This document shows positions 39,501 through 53,444 of a stretch of 64,000 bases of DNA, piece after piece. The DNA is from Bathynomus jamesi (lineage: Eukaryota; Arthropoda; Malacostraca; Isopoda; Cirolanidae). The DNA lies in the NCBI GenBank assembly GCA_023014485.1, contig JAJOZX010001570.1, positions 549,501-613,500 on the forward strand, given 5' to 3'. Position 1 is the stretch's first letter, and each line of letters starts with the position of its first letter. The position numbers and the translations under genes were made by a program. Below the pieces are notes generated by a model that saw only the letters and a program-made list of their open reading frames with translations, was not told the origin of the DNA and ran no database searches.

Positions 39501-42500
39501 AACTCAACCCTGGACGATTCCGTTGTTGTTCCGCCATCTCCTCCTCCCTTTGACGTCAGAAGTTAGAAGTTAGAAGTTAGAATCTCTTCCAAAGATGTTC
39601 TTTCTGCCCTATCTGGGCTCAACTCTAGGAAGTAGTACGGTCCTGATGGTGTTCCTCCTATCGTTCTTAAGAAGTGTGTTTCAGTGCAGACACCCTGCCT
39701 AGAAAAACTTTCGTCCGTCTCATCTGGTACTTTTCCTTCCTGAAGTTTGCTTTCATTTAGCCTGTCCCAAAGAAGGGCGACCGCTCTCAACCCTCCAACT
39801 ATTGTCAAATTGCTTTGATTTCTTGCCTTTTTGAAGTTCTTGAATCTATCCTTAATGGGAAGATTCTTAAAAACACCTTTCCACAATCTTCTTTCAGATC
39901 GTCAGTATTAGGCGTTTCACATTTCAACTTTTCTTAAAAACTCATGGAGCATAGTTCTTATATTGTGAGAAATACTGCATTGATCATAAATAGAGCAAAA
40001 AAAATTAGATTAGCAATTATTTCGGGTCCCCCACCCTCAAATTCCCTACTTCATCACGAAAATGCTTGTAACCCCCACATTTCTAATCCGATCTTTATAA
40101 ATTCGGTATAAAATTTTAGAGGAGATCAATACGCATCTAAACAATACTTAATAATGTGGTTTAGTAAATGTTTTGGCAGTTTTATTCAAGTAATTCTATT
40201 TTTAGTTATATTTATTCAAGTGTAGCGAGTGCACTACTAGTTGATTCTGTATGCTTGTCTGCCAGCAACCATTAATACTTGTGTAGTGCCATCCATTGAC
40301 GTATGCAGTAACTACGATTTTGATTAATGCAGCTGTCGTTCGTGTGTGTGTGTGTGTGTAGCTCGTTTTAAGTTTTGATTTATCAGAGCAGACAAGCATA
40401 CATAATCAACTGGTAGTGCACTCGCTACACAAGTAATTCTATTCATTTTCTGCTGACCTTTTCTTTTGTCCTTTGCTGTGTACAACTTGATTCACACAGC
40501 TAATGTTTTGATATTTTTTTCAGACTGTTCAGTTTATGAAACAAAAATAGTGTAATATGTCTAAACATAGGCCTGTTCTAAGAAGAGATTAAGTTCATAT
40601 GACTATATTGGGCATGTTAAAAGATATTATTGCTTCAGAGGGGTGTAGTGCTCCCAACAAATGGAGACGTTATTAAACATTATTGTTTGAGAAGAGCCCA
40701 AATGAATACTGCTACGTATCAAAGGAAGAAAACATTTTGGCAGTTTTAAGAAAGTAAAGACTGTATGGGACATGGCTACAATTCCTGTAAAAGACGTTGT
40801 CAAGCATAGCACTCAAGAAAGATGTTGCTTATCTCATAAAACAGCATGAATCTAAGAATAAAGGAAGGAAGAACTTTTGAGTCACAGAAAGAGGCCCTTT
40901 TGGATTGCATGGATAAGCTTTTTGACGACATAAGCCAAGATGCAGTAGAAATAATTCAGGAGGACAGAATGAGGTCAACGACAGATAAAGTGGCAGATAT
41001 AAAGTTTTTGGAAGATCAAAGGGGTCCTCGAAAATATTGTCTAGGCTCAAAAGATAAAATCTATACTGCTCAAGTTTGTGAGGAAAAGAGATAATGCAAT
41101 CTGGAAAAATAAGGGGAGAGAATTGGAGACAAAATCTTTGAAAGAAAAAGAAACATCTACGGTCAACACATCAGAAAGTTCCAGTACTGAATGAACCGAC
41201 GTTGACGAATTTATCGCAAAGGCTGAACCTTCGGGAATAAACATTCAAATCAGAAGTGGTGTCTAACAAAGCTGATCGTTTGAAACTAACGCATGGACAG
41301 GGAACCATTTTTGCTTCTGTGGTGGCAGTTGAATGCGAAAAAATATAGATCAGATGGCAGTATCACGAAGCACATCCCTCAGAGCTGCAAGAAAGTCAAG
41401 AAAAATAACACTGGAGGCCATCAAAGCTGATTTTGTTCCACCTGTATTTTGTTTAATCCAGTGGGACAGCAAACTCTTTCCAAATGTCTCTGGTGGAAAG
41501 CATGACAGACGCGATTCTGATATCAAGTGATAATTCGGAAAAGTTATTATCTGCGCCAAAAACAGCCGACTCTACTGGCTCAACTCAAGCATCTGCGGTT
41601 TTTAACTCTATTAAAGCCTGGAAATTGGAGAAAAACCATCTATACTCTATAGGATGGTATTTGATACAACCGCCTCAAATTCTGGGTGGATAAGAGGCTC
41701 CTGCAAGATGTTAGAAGATCTGGACAAAAAGTTACTCTAGCTAGCCTGCCGCCACCACATGGATGAAAGATTTTTGTTCCAGTCCTTACCAAAATATTTG
41801 GGAAGACCATTTTCTCCGAAAAATGAAAGCTTTAAGAACTTCAAAGAAAATATGTGGGATAAGATTAATACCAATCTCCCATATAAGAAACTCTTAATCA
41901 AAGAACGATATCTTCGTGAATTGAAAGATATTTCAATAAATTTTATGAAAGATATCCTCAAAGATAAAGCTTTTCCTAGAGATGATTATAGAGGTTGCAA
42001 AAACCACTCTGATGCTTCTTGGTGAAGTTCCGCAGCGGGGTGTTCATTGGATCCGACCTGAAGCATTCCATCATGCCCGCTGGATGTAAGCCATCATATA
42101 CATCAATAAAATGTACGCATTTTCGGATCAAGTCGGGTTCGAAGACTCGGTGAAAAGTTTTAGAATATATTTATTTACGACCCTTATTTATGGAAAATAC
42201 TGGCTCTCTTGCACAAGTGCGACAAATGCACCTGTTAACGACCTTACATTTTATAATGAGCTAGTCAAGTACAAGCAGATCGACATTCATACTGCTGAAG
42301 CAGCTTTGAAAGTATTAAATGGACATTATTGGTACTTGACGGAGGAACTGTCTGTCCTTGCTCTATTCGGCTCTTTCACATTAAAAAAAGCAAGATGGCC
42401 AAAGAACTTCTACGTTACGACCCACCAGAAAAATTTAAAGGGCAGCCAGTCTTTCCCCACCTGAAACAAGGCACAAGAATTCAGCATCTTACTGGGCCAA

Positions 42501-45500
42501 AATCTTGGTATATTTTCAAGGAGCTCAATTCATCTGGAGAATGGCTAAAAGTAGTCTCCATGTCATGGGAGAGTGACGGCGACTATCAAAGAATGAAGAA
42601 AATTTTAACTTCAGCGAGAGGATGAATTTCAGGAATTGCTACAAGTTGTTGAAAAACAGAAATGTGCTACCAGAATTCATGAAAGAAACCGAGTAAACTG
42701 ATCTGTAGTGAGATAAAATTAAGATAAAATTAATGTAGGTGTTTTTTTATTTTCACACGTAACTTTTGTTTCATAAATTTTTGCCCACCCCCAAAAACGA
42801 TGGGCTTTGGTGGTGCAGCTGAAACCTACTATGTCTATGCATATTGCTCTTGTTCTCGGGCCAGTTGTTATCCAAACTACCGAACTGGATCGAATTTTTC
42901 CATGCTGCATCAGCAAGATTGTTCCCACTTTGAATTGATTAGTTGAGGGAATGAATGCTATTGCTTCCACTTAACTTATCGGTTCAAAGCCCATCGCTGC
43001 AGAGCTGATCTGGGATGATGCTTTATGGGTGGCGGTCACACCCAAATTGACTTATTACATTTATTCGCAGCGGTTAAAGGATGTCAGTTAATTTACCTGC
43101 GATAAAATCAGTTTTATGAAAAAATCGTGTAAGGAAATCAGGAAAAAAATAAAACTGCTCAAATGGAACTGTCCAAAACATTCACTAAATCACATTAAGT
43201 ATCGATACTAAATTTATAAAGATTGGATTAGAAATGTGGGAGTTACAAGCATTTTCACGCTGAAAAGTAGGGGATTTGCAATACAAAAGGAGGGTCCGTC
43301 TTTGAGAGGGGGTGCGGGGACCCGAAATAATTGCCAAGCTATTTTTTTTTTGCTATATTTATGATCAATGTAGTATTTCTCACAATATAAGAACTATGCT
43401 CCAAGAGTTTAAAAAAAAAAGTTTAAATGTGAAACACCTTATCCAGAGGTCGGGGAACAGGGGTAAATTTAAAAATTTTGGGGGTAATACGTGCGGTATG
43501 AGAGCCTCAGTCGTGTGTATGAATCATGAAACGAAGAGGTGCTTTTAGTGCTTGACACTTTGTGCTGATATTTTTTTTCGTATATTTTTATTTTATTTGA
43601 TGTATCAAAAATGAAACGGCATCATTTTTCCAAAACCTGAAGTGGAGATGTTTTGAATGAAATTCTTCAGTTCTTCAATCCTTTTTACTAATTTTGTGTG
43701 TGCTATTCTTATGCCAGCATGTGTGGCTTTTTTTTTATTTCTCCATAATAATGGATCCAATAAACTTTTTTAATTTGAATTTTTTGTATACCATATGCAA
43801 CAATTTTAAGAGCAATTGGCTTGTTTTTGTTTACTTTGAAGTCTGGGGGTAATTTCATTTTACTCATAGATTTTGGGGTAATACCCAAAAAAGTTCCCCG
43901 ACCCATGCCCTACTCAGTATGGGTTCAGCAAGGGACGTCGGACTGGCGATTTTCTAGCATATCTCTGACTTGGTCTTCCTCCTTTCGAGATTTCGGCGAA
44001 ACCTTTGCTACTGCGCTAACATCAAAAGCTTATGATAGTCTGGCACAAATCTTTAATTTCGAAACTGCCCTCCTTCAGTTTCTATCCTGTCTGTGCCTTC
44101 ATCTCTAATTTCCTTTCTGGCCGATCTATAGCTGCTGTTGTAGATGGCTACTGTTCTCCTAAAGCTATCAACAACAGTGTTCCTAAGGGTTCTATCCTGA
44201 CACTCACCCTTCCTTTTATTTATTAATGATCTTCTAATTAGCACTTCCTGTCCTATTCACCCCTATGCCGATGATTCAATTCAACTCCACTTCTTCACCC
44301 GCTTCCCAAAGCGTCCCTCTCAACAGTCACTCCATGATTCACGTAGGACGGCTATGGGAACGCCTACCTCTATTTTTCTTCTCTCTCTGATTGGGGCAGA
44401 GAAAACCTTGTGGCTTTCAATGCCTCAAACTGTTCCTCTGTCTACTCGTCACAATCGTCCACACGACGACAGTACCTTCAACAATACAAAACTCAATCCT
44501 TCCTCTTAACATTCTTGGCGTTCCTTTTTCTCATGATCTGTCCTGGAAAAGTCACACACACTTTCCAAAACGGCTTCTAAAATGTTAGGTGTGCTGTACC
44601 GCCTCCGCCAGTTTCTTTTACCCCGTTCAGTTGCTCTCTCTGTACAAGGGTCTTCTTCGCCCCTGTATGGAATATGTTTCATGTATGAGGTGGCTCAACC
44701 CATACAGCCGTACTTGGATCTTTTTCGTTTGGGGGCTAGCAGCGAACTTTAATGAAAATCGTTATACTAATGTAGTTATGGTCACTGATTTAAAAAACTC
44801 ATGTTAGAGCACTTTAAATAATTAATGTGTTTTTAACGAAAATATCATGACTTGGCAACGAAAGAACTGGGTATTTTTATCAAAGGAACACACTTTCCCA
44901 CATTTAGAGCACTTTCTCCATAAACAGTAGTAGTTTGTGACTGGCTAAATTTAACACAATCCTCTGTAACTAGTTTAAGCTAGTTAAAACAATTTAAAGT
45001 GCCCTAACATGTTTGTTTTATCATTTCTAAAAAAAAAATCAAATCGCTGACCAAAACTACATTAGTATACCGATTTTCATTAAAATTCGCTGCTTGCCCC
45101 CAAACGGAAGAGACTCCCGTACTTGACCAGGTGGAATCAAAGGCTTTTCGAATCATCAATCCCTCGCCTCTTACTTGCCGTCTTCAATCCCTCTCTTCAC
45201 TATTGCTATTATAACAAACACTGCTCTGCAGCCTCTTCTGAACACTAACTGCATGCCTTCTCTAAGGAGAGCACGCAACACCAGACTTTCGACACATTTC
45301 TTTTCTGTCAGTCTCTAATGCAAGGGTTAATCGGTATTTTCAATCTTTCATCTACTCAACCGGGCAACTTTTGAAACAATCGTCCTCAGTCCATCTTTCA
45401 AACGCAGTGTCTAGGCATTTCCAAAACCCTGGACCTTGATTTTGGCTCTCCTTATATAGGGGACGGGCGCTTTTGCGGGCATTCACCTCTGGCCCCCTCC

Positions 45501-48104
45501 TTTCTGCATAAAAAAAAAGTTAAACTCTGATTCTCAACCATATTAGATCCACGTACCACCTTTTATTCCATCTTTTTTTTAAGTACACTGAGTAAGGAAA
45601 GTGGTACCACCTAACCGAAACTGCGCGAAGAATCTCTGAAAAAATATGATAGTTATCAAGTAGCATAATCCTCTGGTGTACTACCTAAAAACTTCGCGTA
45701 CCACAGGTTGATAATCGCTGATCTAAGCGAGGCCCTAATTAAAGCAGGGTTTGCAAAAACTGATTTAAAAAAAAGTTTAATGGCCAAAACAGTATAAGAA
45801 TAGAGCCAAATAACAGCTTGCTACAAAAGCTTAAGGGCCAAATAAAAAAAAAAATAATAAATAGTCGAGCTTCACAATTATTTATGTCATTGTAAAAATT
45901 GTAAAAAGACTACTGTATTTATTTTATTATTAATAAAGGTTATTCTATTCTATTCTAAATAGGTACACGTTTTGCTTGAAAATAAAATACTCAAATAAAT
46001 GTTTGTAATATCTCAGTCAAGTTGTGTGAATGAAATCTTTTATGAATTCATATTTCATTGTATTTCAGTATTAAGTACTATGCAAGAATTAATCTATTAG
46101 AGACTCCGATTTATTTTCAGAAAACCCGAAAAACCCAGTTGCGTGGGTTGTGGGGTTTTCCAATCTGGCAAACCCTGAATTAAAGGCCCCCCCCCCCCTC
46201 AAAACTGCTATAATCATTCACGTACCAAGCTTTACCCCCGAAAATAAACTATGCATTAAATAGAATGTTACTAAGTAGTAAATCAAGTTCATTCATTTTC
46301 ATTTTTTAAAACCTACGCCCAAACTGGCTTTTATGAAAACGTAGATCGATACAACGCCTTTCAAGTATAAAGGAATTTTTATGGCTGACATCATTGTAAT
46401 TCCAACCTTCCTTGCACGAAGGTCAAATGTATACGGCGAAAAGAATATAAATTAAAAACACACTGGGTCAAATTACTTGAAAATCGAGTGAAATCTACAA
46501 GTATGGAGGAATCTGATAGAGTTGCGTATAGAAACTAAGTAGAGGGTAAGCAACAAGTGGTTTTTAGAGTAACTATAGAATGGAGCTCTATGAACGCTCC
46601 TGTAATTCAACCCTGATTATTCTTTTTTAACAGTTGTAAGTTATGCACGCCAGGTTTCTTTTTTTTTTTTTAAATCAAGTAAAGCATATTCTCTAGAGCT
46701 TTCAGTAAGCTCTTGTCACGACAGCATGAAAATTCAGTAAATTATGATCATAATTTTAAAAAACCAGAGACAACACGTACAACAATAATTGACGACTGTC
46801 AGTTGTGTGGTGCTATTAGAGAGACGGGGGAGAGAGAGTGTGTGTTCATGCGATCAAGAAATGTCATTATTCCGATTAATAACTAGAAAGTTTGATTTTG
46901 AAAACTGTTCGTGTTAAGGATGAGTAAGAAATCGGTTTAATGATCACAAAAAGTAGACCTTTTTTGTAAAAGTGGGAAAAATTCAATGAAGTCTGCATAC
47001 ACTTCATTTAACTCTGATGAGGTGCCGAGTACCTATTTTTATTCACATTTACTAGTACAACACGATTGTATTTACATTAGTACAAAATGTATATTAAGTC
47101 TCGTACGAATGCGTCTTTTCAACTAATCAGCAACCATTCTCCAAAAAGTAGATTAATTTTTCTTTAGAAAAGTTGAATGAGCATTTATCTTAATTGTTTC
47201 TGAATATTGACCCGAGGTCAAGGGTACCAACCATGCATTGTACAAATTACACCCAAGAGTTCAACCCACAATGCACCACACGAAATTTGCAATAGTATTT
47301 AGAATGTTAACTCCTCAGAGATTAAAAAAAAAAAAAAGGAAACAAAAGAAAGTCTGAAAATACATGAAGCGGCAGAAATGAAAATGCGAAACTTGCATTA
47401 TAAAAATGGGGGCGACTCGGTACAGCAAGGTGGACTTCGGACATTGCCCTCTTTTTTTTTTTTTTGCAGTAATCTTGATCCTATTTAGGTCTATATAAAA
47501 AATAAATCCAAAAGGGAACCCGATATCAAAGTAAATAAATGAAAAATTATAAAATTTAAATCTTAAAATTATCAGAGTCGCTTCCCCTCGACTTTATTTT
47601 AGTTTCATTTATACCAAATTAGCTTTGACCCCATTATATCGTAACAGTTACTTAACAGAACTATTGATTTTCGTCAAACATGCGTTTATCAAATGTTATT
47701 TTCAAGCTAACCTTGACTTAAAGAAAAACTTTAGTGAATAAAAAATATTTGATATTTATACGAAGGATCATCGCAATTTGCCATTTGAAAATATTTGAAG
47801 TTTAGCACCCGTGTAGTAGTCACGTCAGAAAAATCAATAAATCTACAATTACGACAAATTTTTAGGTGCAACTATGAAGCTAAGGAATATTTGATCCAAT
47901 GAAGTTCTTAAATCGTAAATTACACAATTATATGAACACAATGTAATATTTTTGAAGTATTGTACAACTCTTCTTAGAAGTTCAAACACAAAATGGTTTG
48001 TAAGTTGTACTCCAATATTCAAATACCCATGCCGATTACTGCGAAGGCCACAACAGCAAACTCATTTAACCCTTAACTTCTCTCAAGGCGCGCGCGCATA
48101 TATA

Positions 48105-48135
<31 letters not shown>

Positions 48136-51100
48136 TCTCCGGAAACTAATTGTACAGGTAAGGAAAGTTTTACTAACGCGGATGTTAAGGGGTTAAAGAG
48201 CTGAAAATTCAGAAAAAGACTCCTTCATAATATGTGACGGATGAAGAGAATGACCAAGTCTTTCAGAACGAGATGCCCTCACGTAAGGTATAACTGCTCA
48301 ACTCATTTCCTATGCAACCCATGTAAGAGACCAAACCCTCTTTTACATTGTTTAAGGACCAAATAAATTAGTTTCTGTAAACACTTTCATGAAATTAATA
48401 CACTCCGGTCCGACCCTTATAAGGGCCACAAATAAAAATTAATTACTGCCCAAACTAAACCGAGTTACATTATGTATTCACAATGAGAATTGTTACGCAT
48501 CAAGATGCATAGGCCTACATTGAAAAGTTGCTGCTGCTGCTGCTGCACGGATCTACATTCAAACGCTAGACTTACGAAGGCATCCCACCTCGGTTTACGT
48601 TCAAAAGGAAAACTTTTGGAAGTTAAAAGGCCAGTGATAAACCAACGGCAATTATGTAATATGTTGCAGAATGCTTTCTTCGGCAAACATTCATATGCAC
48701 AGAACTTTCATAATGCGGTCTGAAGAATATAATTATTTCAAAGTAGACTAAACGACCAAACAAATGAACAGCCAAACTATGGCTACGTAAAACCGTTAAC
48801 ACTAAAAAAAAACCATTTAGAAACTTATAGGAGAAATTTAAACTATACTCCTCAAGAGACCTATACAACAAATTTTGATATATGGGAGTCTAAAATAAAA
48901 TTAAGGATATGTTATCAAAGCACGATAAGTTCTATCATTCTATAATAGTTTTGAGGACAAGGACCGTTATAATAAAGGTGTGTTGCTACTTACTGCGAAT
49001 CCAACCTTACGTAATGGCATTTCAAACATTTATTTATTCTCCACAATTAATCAAATATTATTTAAACTAATCCTGCATATTTTGAAATTAATAATAAATG
49101 CTGAGCGATACCCGAATACATTTGTAGCCTACATAGCAACGAGACACGATTAAAGATGTCAAAAAAGTTTTAATGGCGCCAAGTTCATAAATTTAGCTTC
49201 ATTGTCAACACGAGAGTTCATTCACCTTTAATACTGTAATAGGCCTACATTTACTGTTTATTAAGGAGAGATTTACGATCCAAACAATTTTGTAAATAGA
49301 TTATAATCAAATATGGGACACAAAGTACACTTTTTCAAGTTATATTTTAATCGTTATCAAGTCAATATATTACTTAACATCCGTATCATGTTTAATAAAA
49401 CTTCACTTAGTCGTAAAAAGGTTGAGAATAATGCGGTTACGGTACTCCCTTGGCAAATCGCGAAAAATATCTTGCTTTGATGCGTGCGCACGCACATGCA
49501 CGCCACACAAGAAAGAGGAAAGACAATTCCAACAACTTCGGTTTACAATTTCACTGGAAACAACCCACAACTTTGAACAGTCAACTGCGCTCGGTAAATT
49601 AGGACAATGAGTAACATTCCGACATACAAATAGATTACAGTCGTAGACAGTCATTAGTAAGAGAATTAATGATAAAAACTTATATATATATATATAGGTC
49701 GACGGCACAAACACAAAACTCAGAATTATCGCGTTCCTTTAAAGACCTTCACTGAAAGTAGCTACAAGTCGAATGTGTGTTTGAGCATAATTTTTTTAGA
49801 AATCGCAGAAACTTGTGGGAAATGCATAGTAAAATTTTCATTAATTAGTATTGGCAACTTAAGTTTAAAAAGAACGCAGATTTAGGCTCAATCCCCGAGT
49901 TAGTAGCAAAACTTCACTTAGCTGTAAATTAAACGGGGCCATTCTATTACTTTGGTTCCTGAATGACCTTCATTAGCTTAACGAAATTTAATTAGAAACA
50001 AATTTTAAATTTTATTTTTCAGCGATATTTCGTTTTCGGCTTTACTTTGAAAATAAAACCGGAAACAACGGAAACGGGCCAGTTGGCACCCCCACCCAAC
50101 TCGCTAAAAATCAGATTAATAATTAGAAAATAATAGCGAGGAGTGACAAACTAGCATAGTGCTCAGACCAACCAATCGGCTCGCGGATTATTATTAATTA
50201 TTATTATTATTATTACCAGCACCATCGGGGATCGCACCCTCGACCTCAGTCTTTATTTCGCTTATAAGGAAACTGTCACCCACTCGGGTACAAGCAGACG
50301 CATGATCAGGGAATGGTCTATCACTTCTAGCCCATCAATAACCGAAATATTTCAACAGCGAGTACGAATTTACAGCAACCAATTGGTTAACTCGCAGTAA
50401 ATAAAATAGGGCTACGTCCTCTGCGCCCAGATTATGTAGCGACCCGTGGTTCGGATCCCACGTAAAGCTGTAGGTCCCCTCCGTCATATGACCTTAGATG
50501 TTGCGGAGGAGATTAAACAACCAATTAAAAAAAAGTATATATATATATATATTATATATGTGGGTTAACAAAAACATTTTTAAATTCCATTTTTTACTTA
50601 AGTCCTCACTGACCTTCAACATATCTGCATATGTATAATCATTGAGTCGCATCTTTCAACCAATCAGAAGCATGAAAATACGAACGTCATTTTTCTTTGA
50701 CCAATAAGAACTGTACGTCCTGAGACTATAGCGTCACCCCGCAAAATACTAAATATTGAAACTCAAAAAGAGTCAAGTGAATAGAAACCCAATTTCGCTT
50801 ATGTTTTCAATGCAAAGGGGCATAATTAGAGAATGATAGGGCTACACCTGCATTGGATCGGTGTATTTTTTAATTTGAGGCAAAACATTCACGTTTAACT
50901 TATACAACATCGTTAGCCTACATGGTTCAATCTACCTTGATCAAAAAACAAAACAAAAAAGACGATTGGAAGATGGTCGTCCGTTATGCTTTCGAGTATA
51001 TAAAAGGGGGAATGCATCCGTTGTAGGGTTATTTTATATTCTAAACATGGTGAAAGTCTTTCGAATAGAAGCATTGTCATTCCTTCCAGGAAGTTTATAA

Positions 51101-53403
51101 TCAATGCGGAGAATGTTCAAATGGCCTCTTGCCCATGGTTTGGCGCGTGAAGAATATTAACAAACTTCCGAGATACTCTTACACAGGCCCCATATATTAC
51201 TGTATGATATTTACGAACCAATTGTAATTGAGATTTACTGGGAGGAGGAATAATGTAAGAGCATAGGAAAAAACCGGTACGAAATAAATTGTACAAGTTC
51301 TTTCGATTGTTTCCCATACCACCTACATATCGTTTACAGACTAAAGAAATTATCTTGAAAAAAAGTTGGTCATTAAAGAATATCAATTGTCTTCTAAAAC
51401 TAGTGCACCCGAATATGCATAGGCTAATTAAGGAAGTTTCTGTAAACCAGTGGAAGCTTTTTAACACAAACTACAAAATATTCAATTTACATAAATATTT
51501 CTAAACTCGAAAATTGGACATCTATTATTAAATTGTAAGAGAAAGTGATTAAAAAAAATATAGCTTCAGGTTTAACTGGAAAGCACATTAAAAAAAAAAA
51601 TATTGCAAAAGTCGCAATACAGTGGATTGTATAAAGGTAGGCCTAGGTGTGACCGTACATCTTGACCGACGGTACAGTAGGTTACTTAAAGAAAACGCAA
51701 GGAAAGATCTAGTTAATATTGGTAGTGCTTCCGAAGATTGACAATAAGAGCTTAGTGTTTAGAAGCTAACCTAACCAATCAACCTAATACCTGCTAAAAA
51801 TATTGGCAAAATTCCAGAACCCAGCTGTAGTTTAGAGAATTGATAATAGCTTTGGAAATACATTGTTAGGTTAGACCAGTAATTATACACATCTCAGAAC
51901 TGCGTCCAAGTTCTGTAATTTTACAAAAATAGCAACCAGCACGTACAAGTGGACAACAATGAGTGGGTGACTACACGAGTTGCCAACATTGCAGGTTAGA
52001 ATTCCTGGACAGAAATAAATTTCTGTACCTTTCTTCACATTTTGAAGGTCCAGCAGGAACCTGCTGCAACTCTGCACAACCGAAACATTAAGAATTCGAA
52101 GGCTATTGGACCAGACAACATATCTAACATACACCTTAAACACTTGGACCCACAGGGAATACTAGCTCACAAACATCAACACATTCATACAAACACTATT
52201 ATTCCTAACATATGGAAACAAGGTAAAATTATTACAATACTCAACCCCAAACAAAAATCCAACAGAACCAGCTTCCTATAGACCCATTACTTTACTATGC
52301 ACACCTTCCAAAGTAACAGACTAATCTTGCAAATCACCAACCCACACATACCACTATCGCCTACTCAACAGATTCAGATCTCACCACTCAACCACGACAT
52401 TACTCACTAAACTCACACAGCACGTCATGGATAACCAACTCCAGACGACCAGCTAAACGTAGACGAACAAGACACATTAGTAAAACATTTGATGCTATCC
52501 CACGTTTCCCTCTCGTAAACAAAATACTCAACACAAACATGCACAATAACGCCAAGAGGTCGCTGAGCAACCATCTTTCAGGAAGATACTCGCTTGTCAC
52601 ATTTAATGGCAAGTCATCCAAAAACACTTTCTCCGAACGGAGTCCCTCAAGGCTCTGTTCTCTAACCAACACTTCAACTTATACATTCATGACATTCCAA
52701 CACCCATAGATAAGCTTACCTTATCATCATATGCAGATGACATCACTAACATCCACCCACAACATCGACACCGATACAAAACCTACAAACAGTATACAAG
52801 TGACTCACACATAAAAGACTCAAAGTAGCGCCCACAAAAATCAACCATCACCTTGCTAACAAGCAACACGAACACCAGATAGCTCCACAGCTTAAACTAA
52901 ACCAACATTCCCCACAAACACACAACCAAAATACTTGGGGTCACATACAACACTATCTTCTGCAAACCACATTCAGGACATTAAAAACAAATGTACGTCA
53001 AGACTAAACACGCTTAGGGTACTAACCTAACATGCAAAAACTTTGGACACCAGCAGGAAACAACTCATATACAAACAATATATTAACTCAGTTATGGACT
53101 ATGCTAGCCCATACTGGGCACCCATTATCTCACACAAACACCTTACAGACAATACAAAACAACGCATTTCGTATCATTACAGGATGTACTCAATACCAAT
53201 AGAATACCTGCACACAGAAACAAAGATACAAAGTTGGGGAACATTTAGACAAGAGGGAACACAATTCATGGCAGCAGCGACAACTAACCCACAACACCCC
53301 TGCCACTACATGTACAATCATGCACCAACACCTCGCACCATTAAGGTAACACCACACACACATTATAACCAAATACTCCATTTCATACCATGCCCCACAG
53401 ACA

Positions 53404-53444
<41 letters not shown>

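Larger units (their letters stand above)
39909..43441 (+). mobile_element. Second long-TIR transposon (3.5 kb), inserted in the LINE
   Basis: Inverted termini of about 180 bp begin TAGGCGTTTCACATTT and TAAGGTGTTTCACATTT and share GGAGCATAGTTCTTATATTG. The LINE sequence TCAGTAT is duplicated (39902-39908 and 43914-43920). The interior encodes a transposase related to that at 24540-27040. Confidence 0.85.
38290..45512 (+). mobile_element. Jockey-like LINE split by nested insertions
   Basis: LINE pieces are 38290-39908, 43914-44716 and 45126-45512. The first encodes an endonuclease ([36 protein letters not shown]) and the start of a reverse transcriptase (ending in the LLSDRQY region). The second resumes with [11 protein letters not shown] and ISKLPSF..., [25 protein letters not shown] and the ADDS region. 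The third is the tail and 3' UTR. No RNase H was seen. Many stops and shifts. Related to 30075-31740. Confidence 0.8.
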
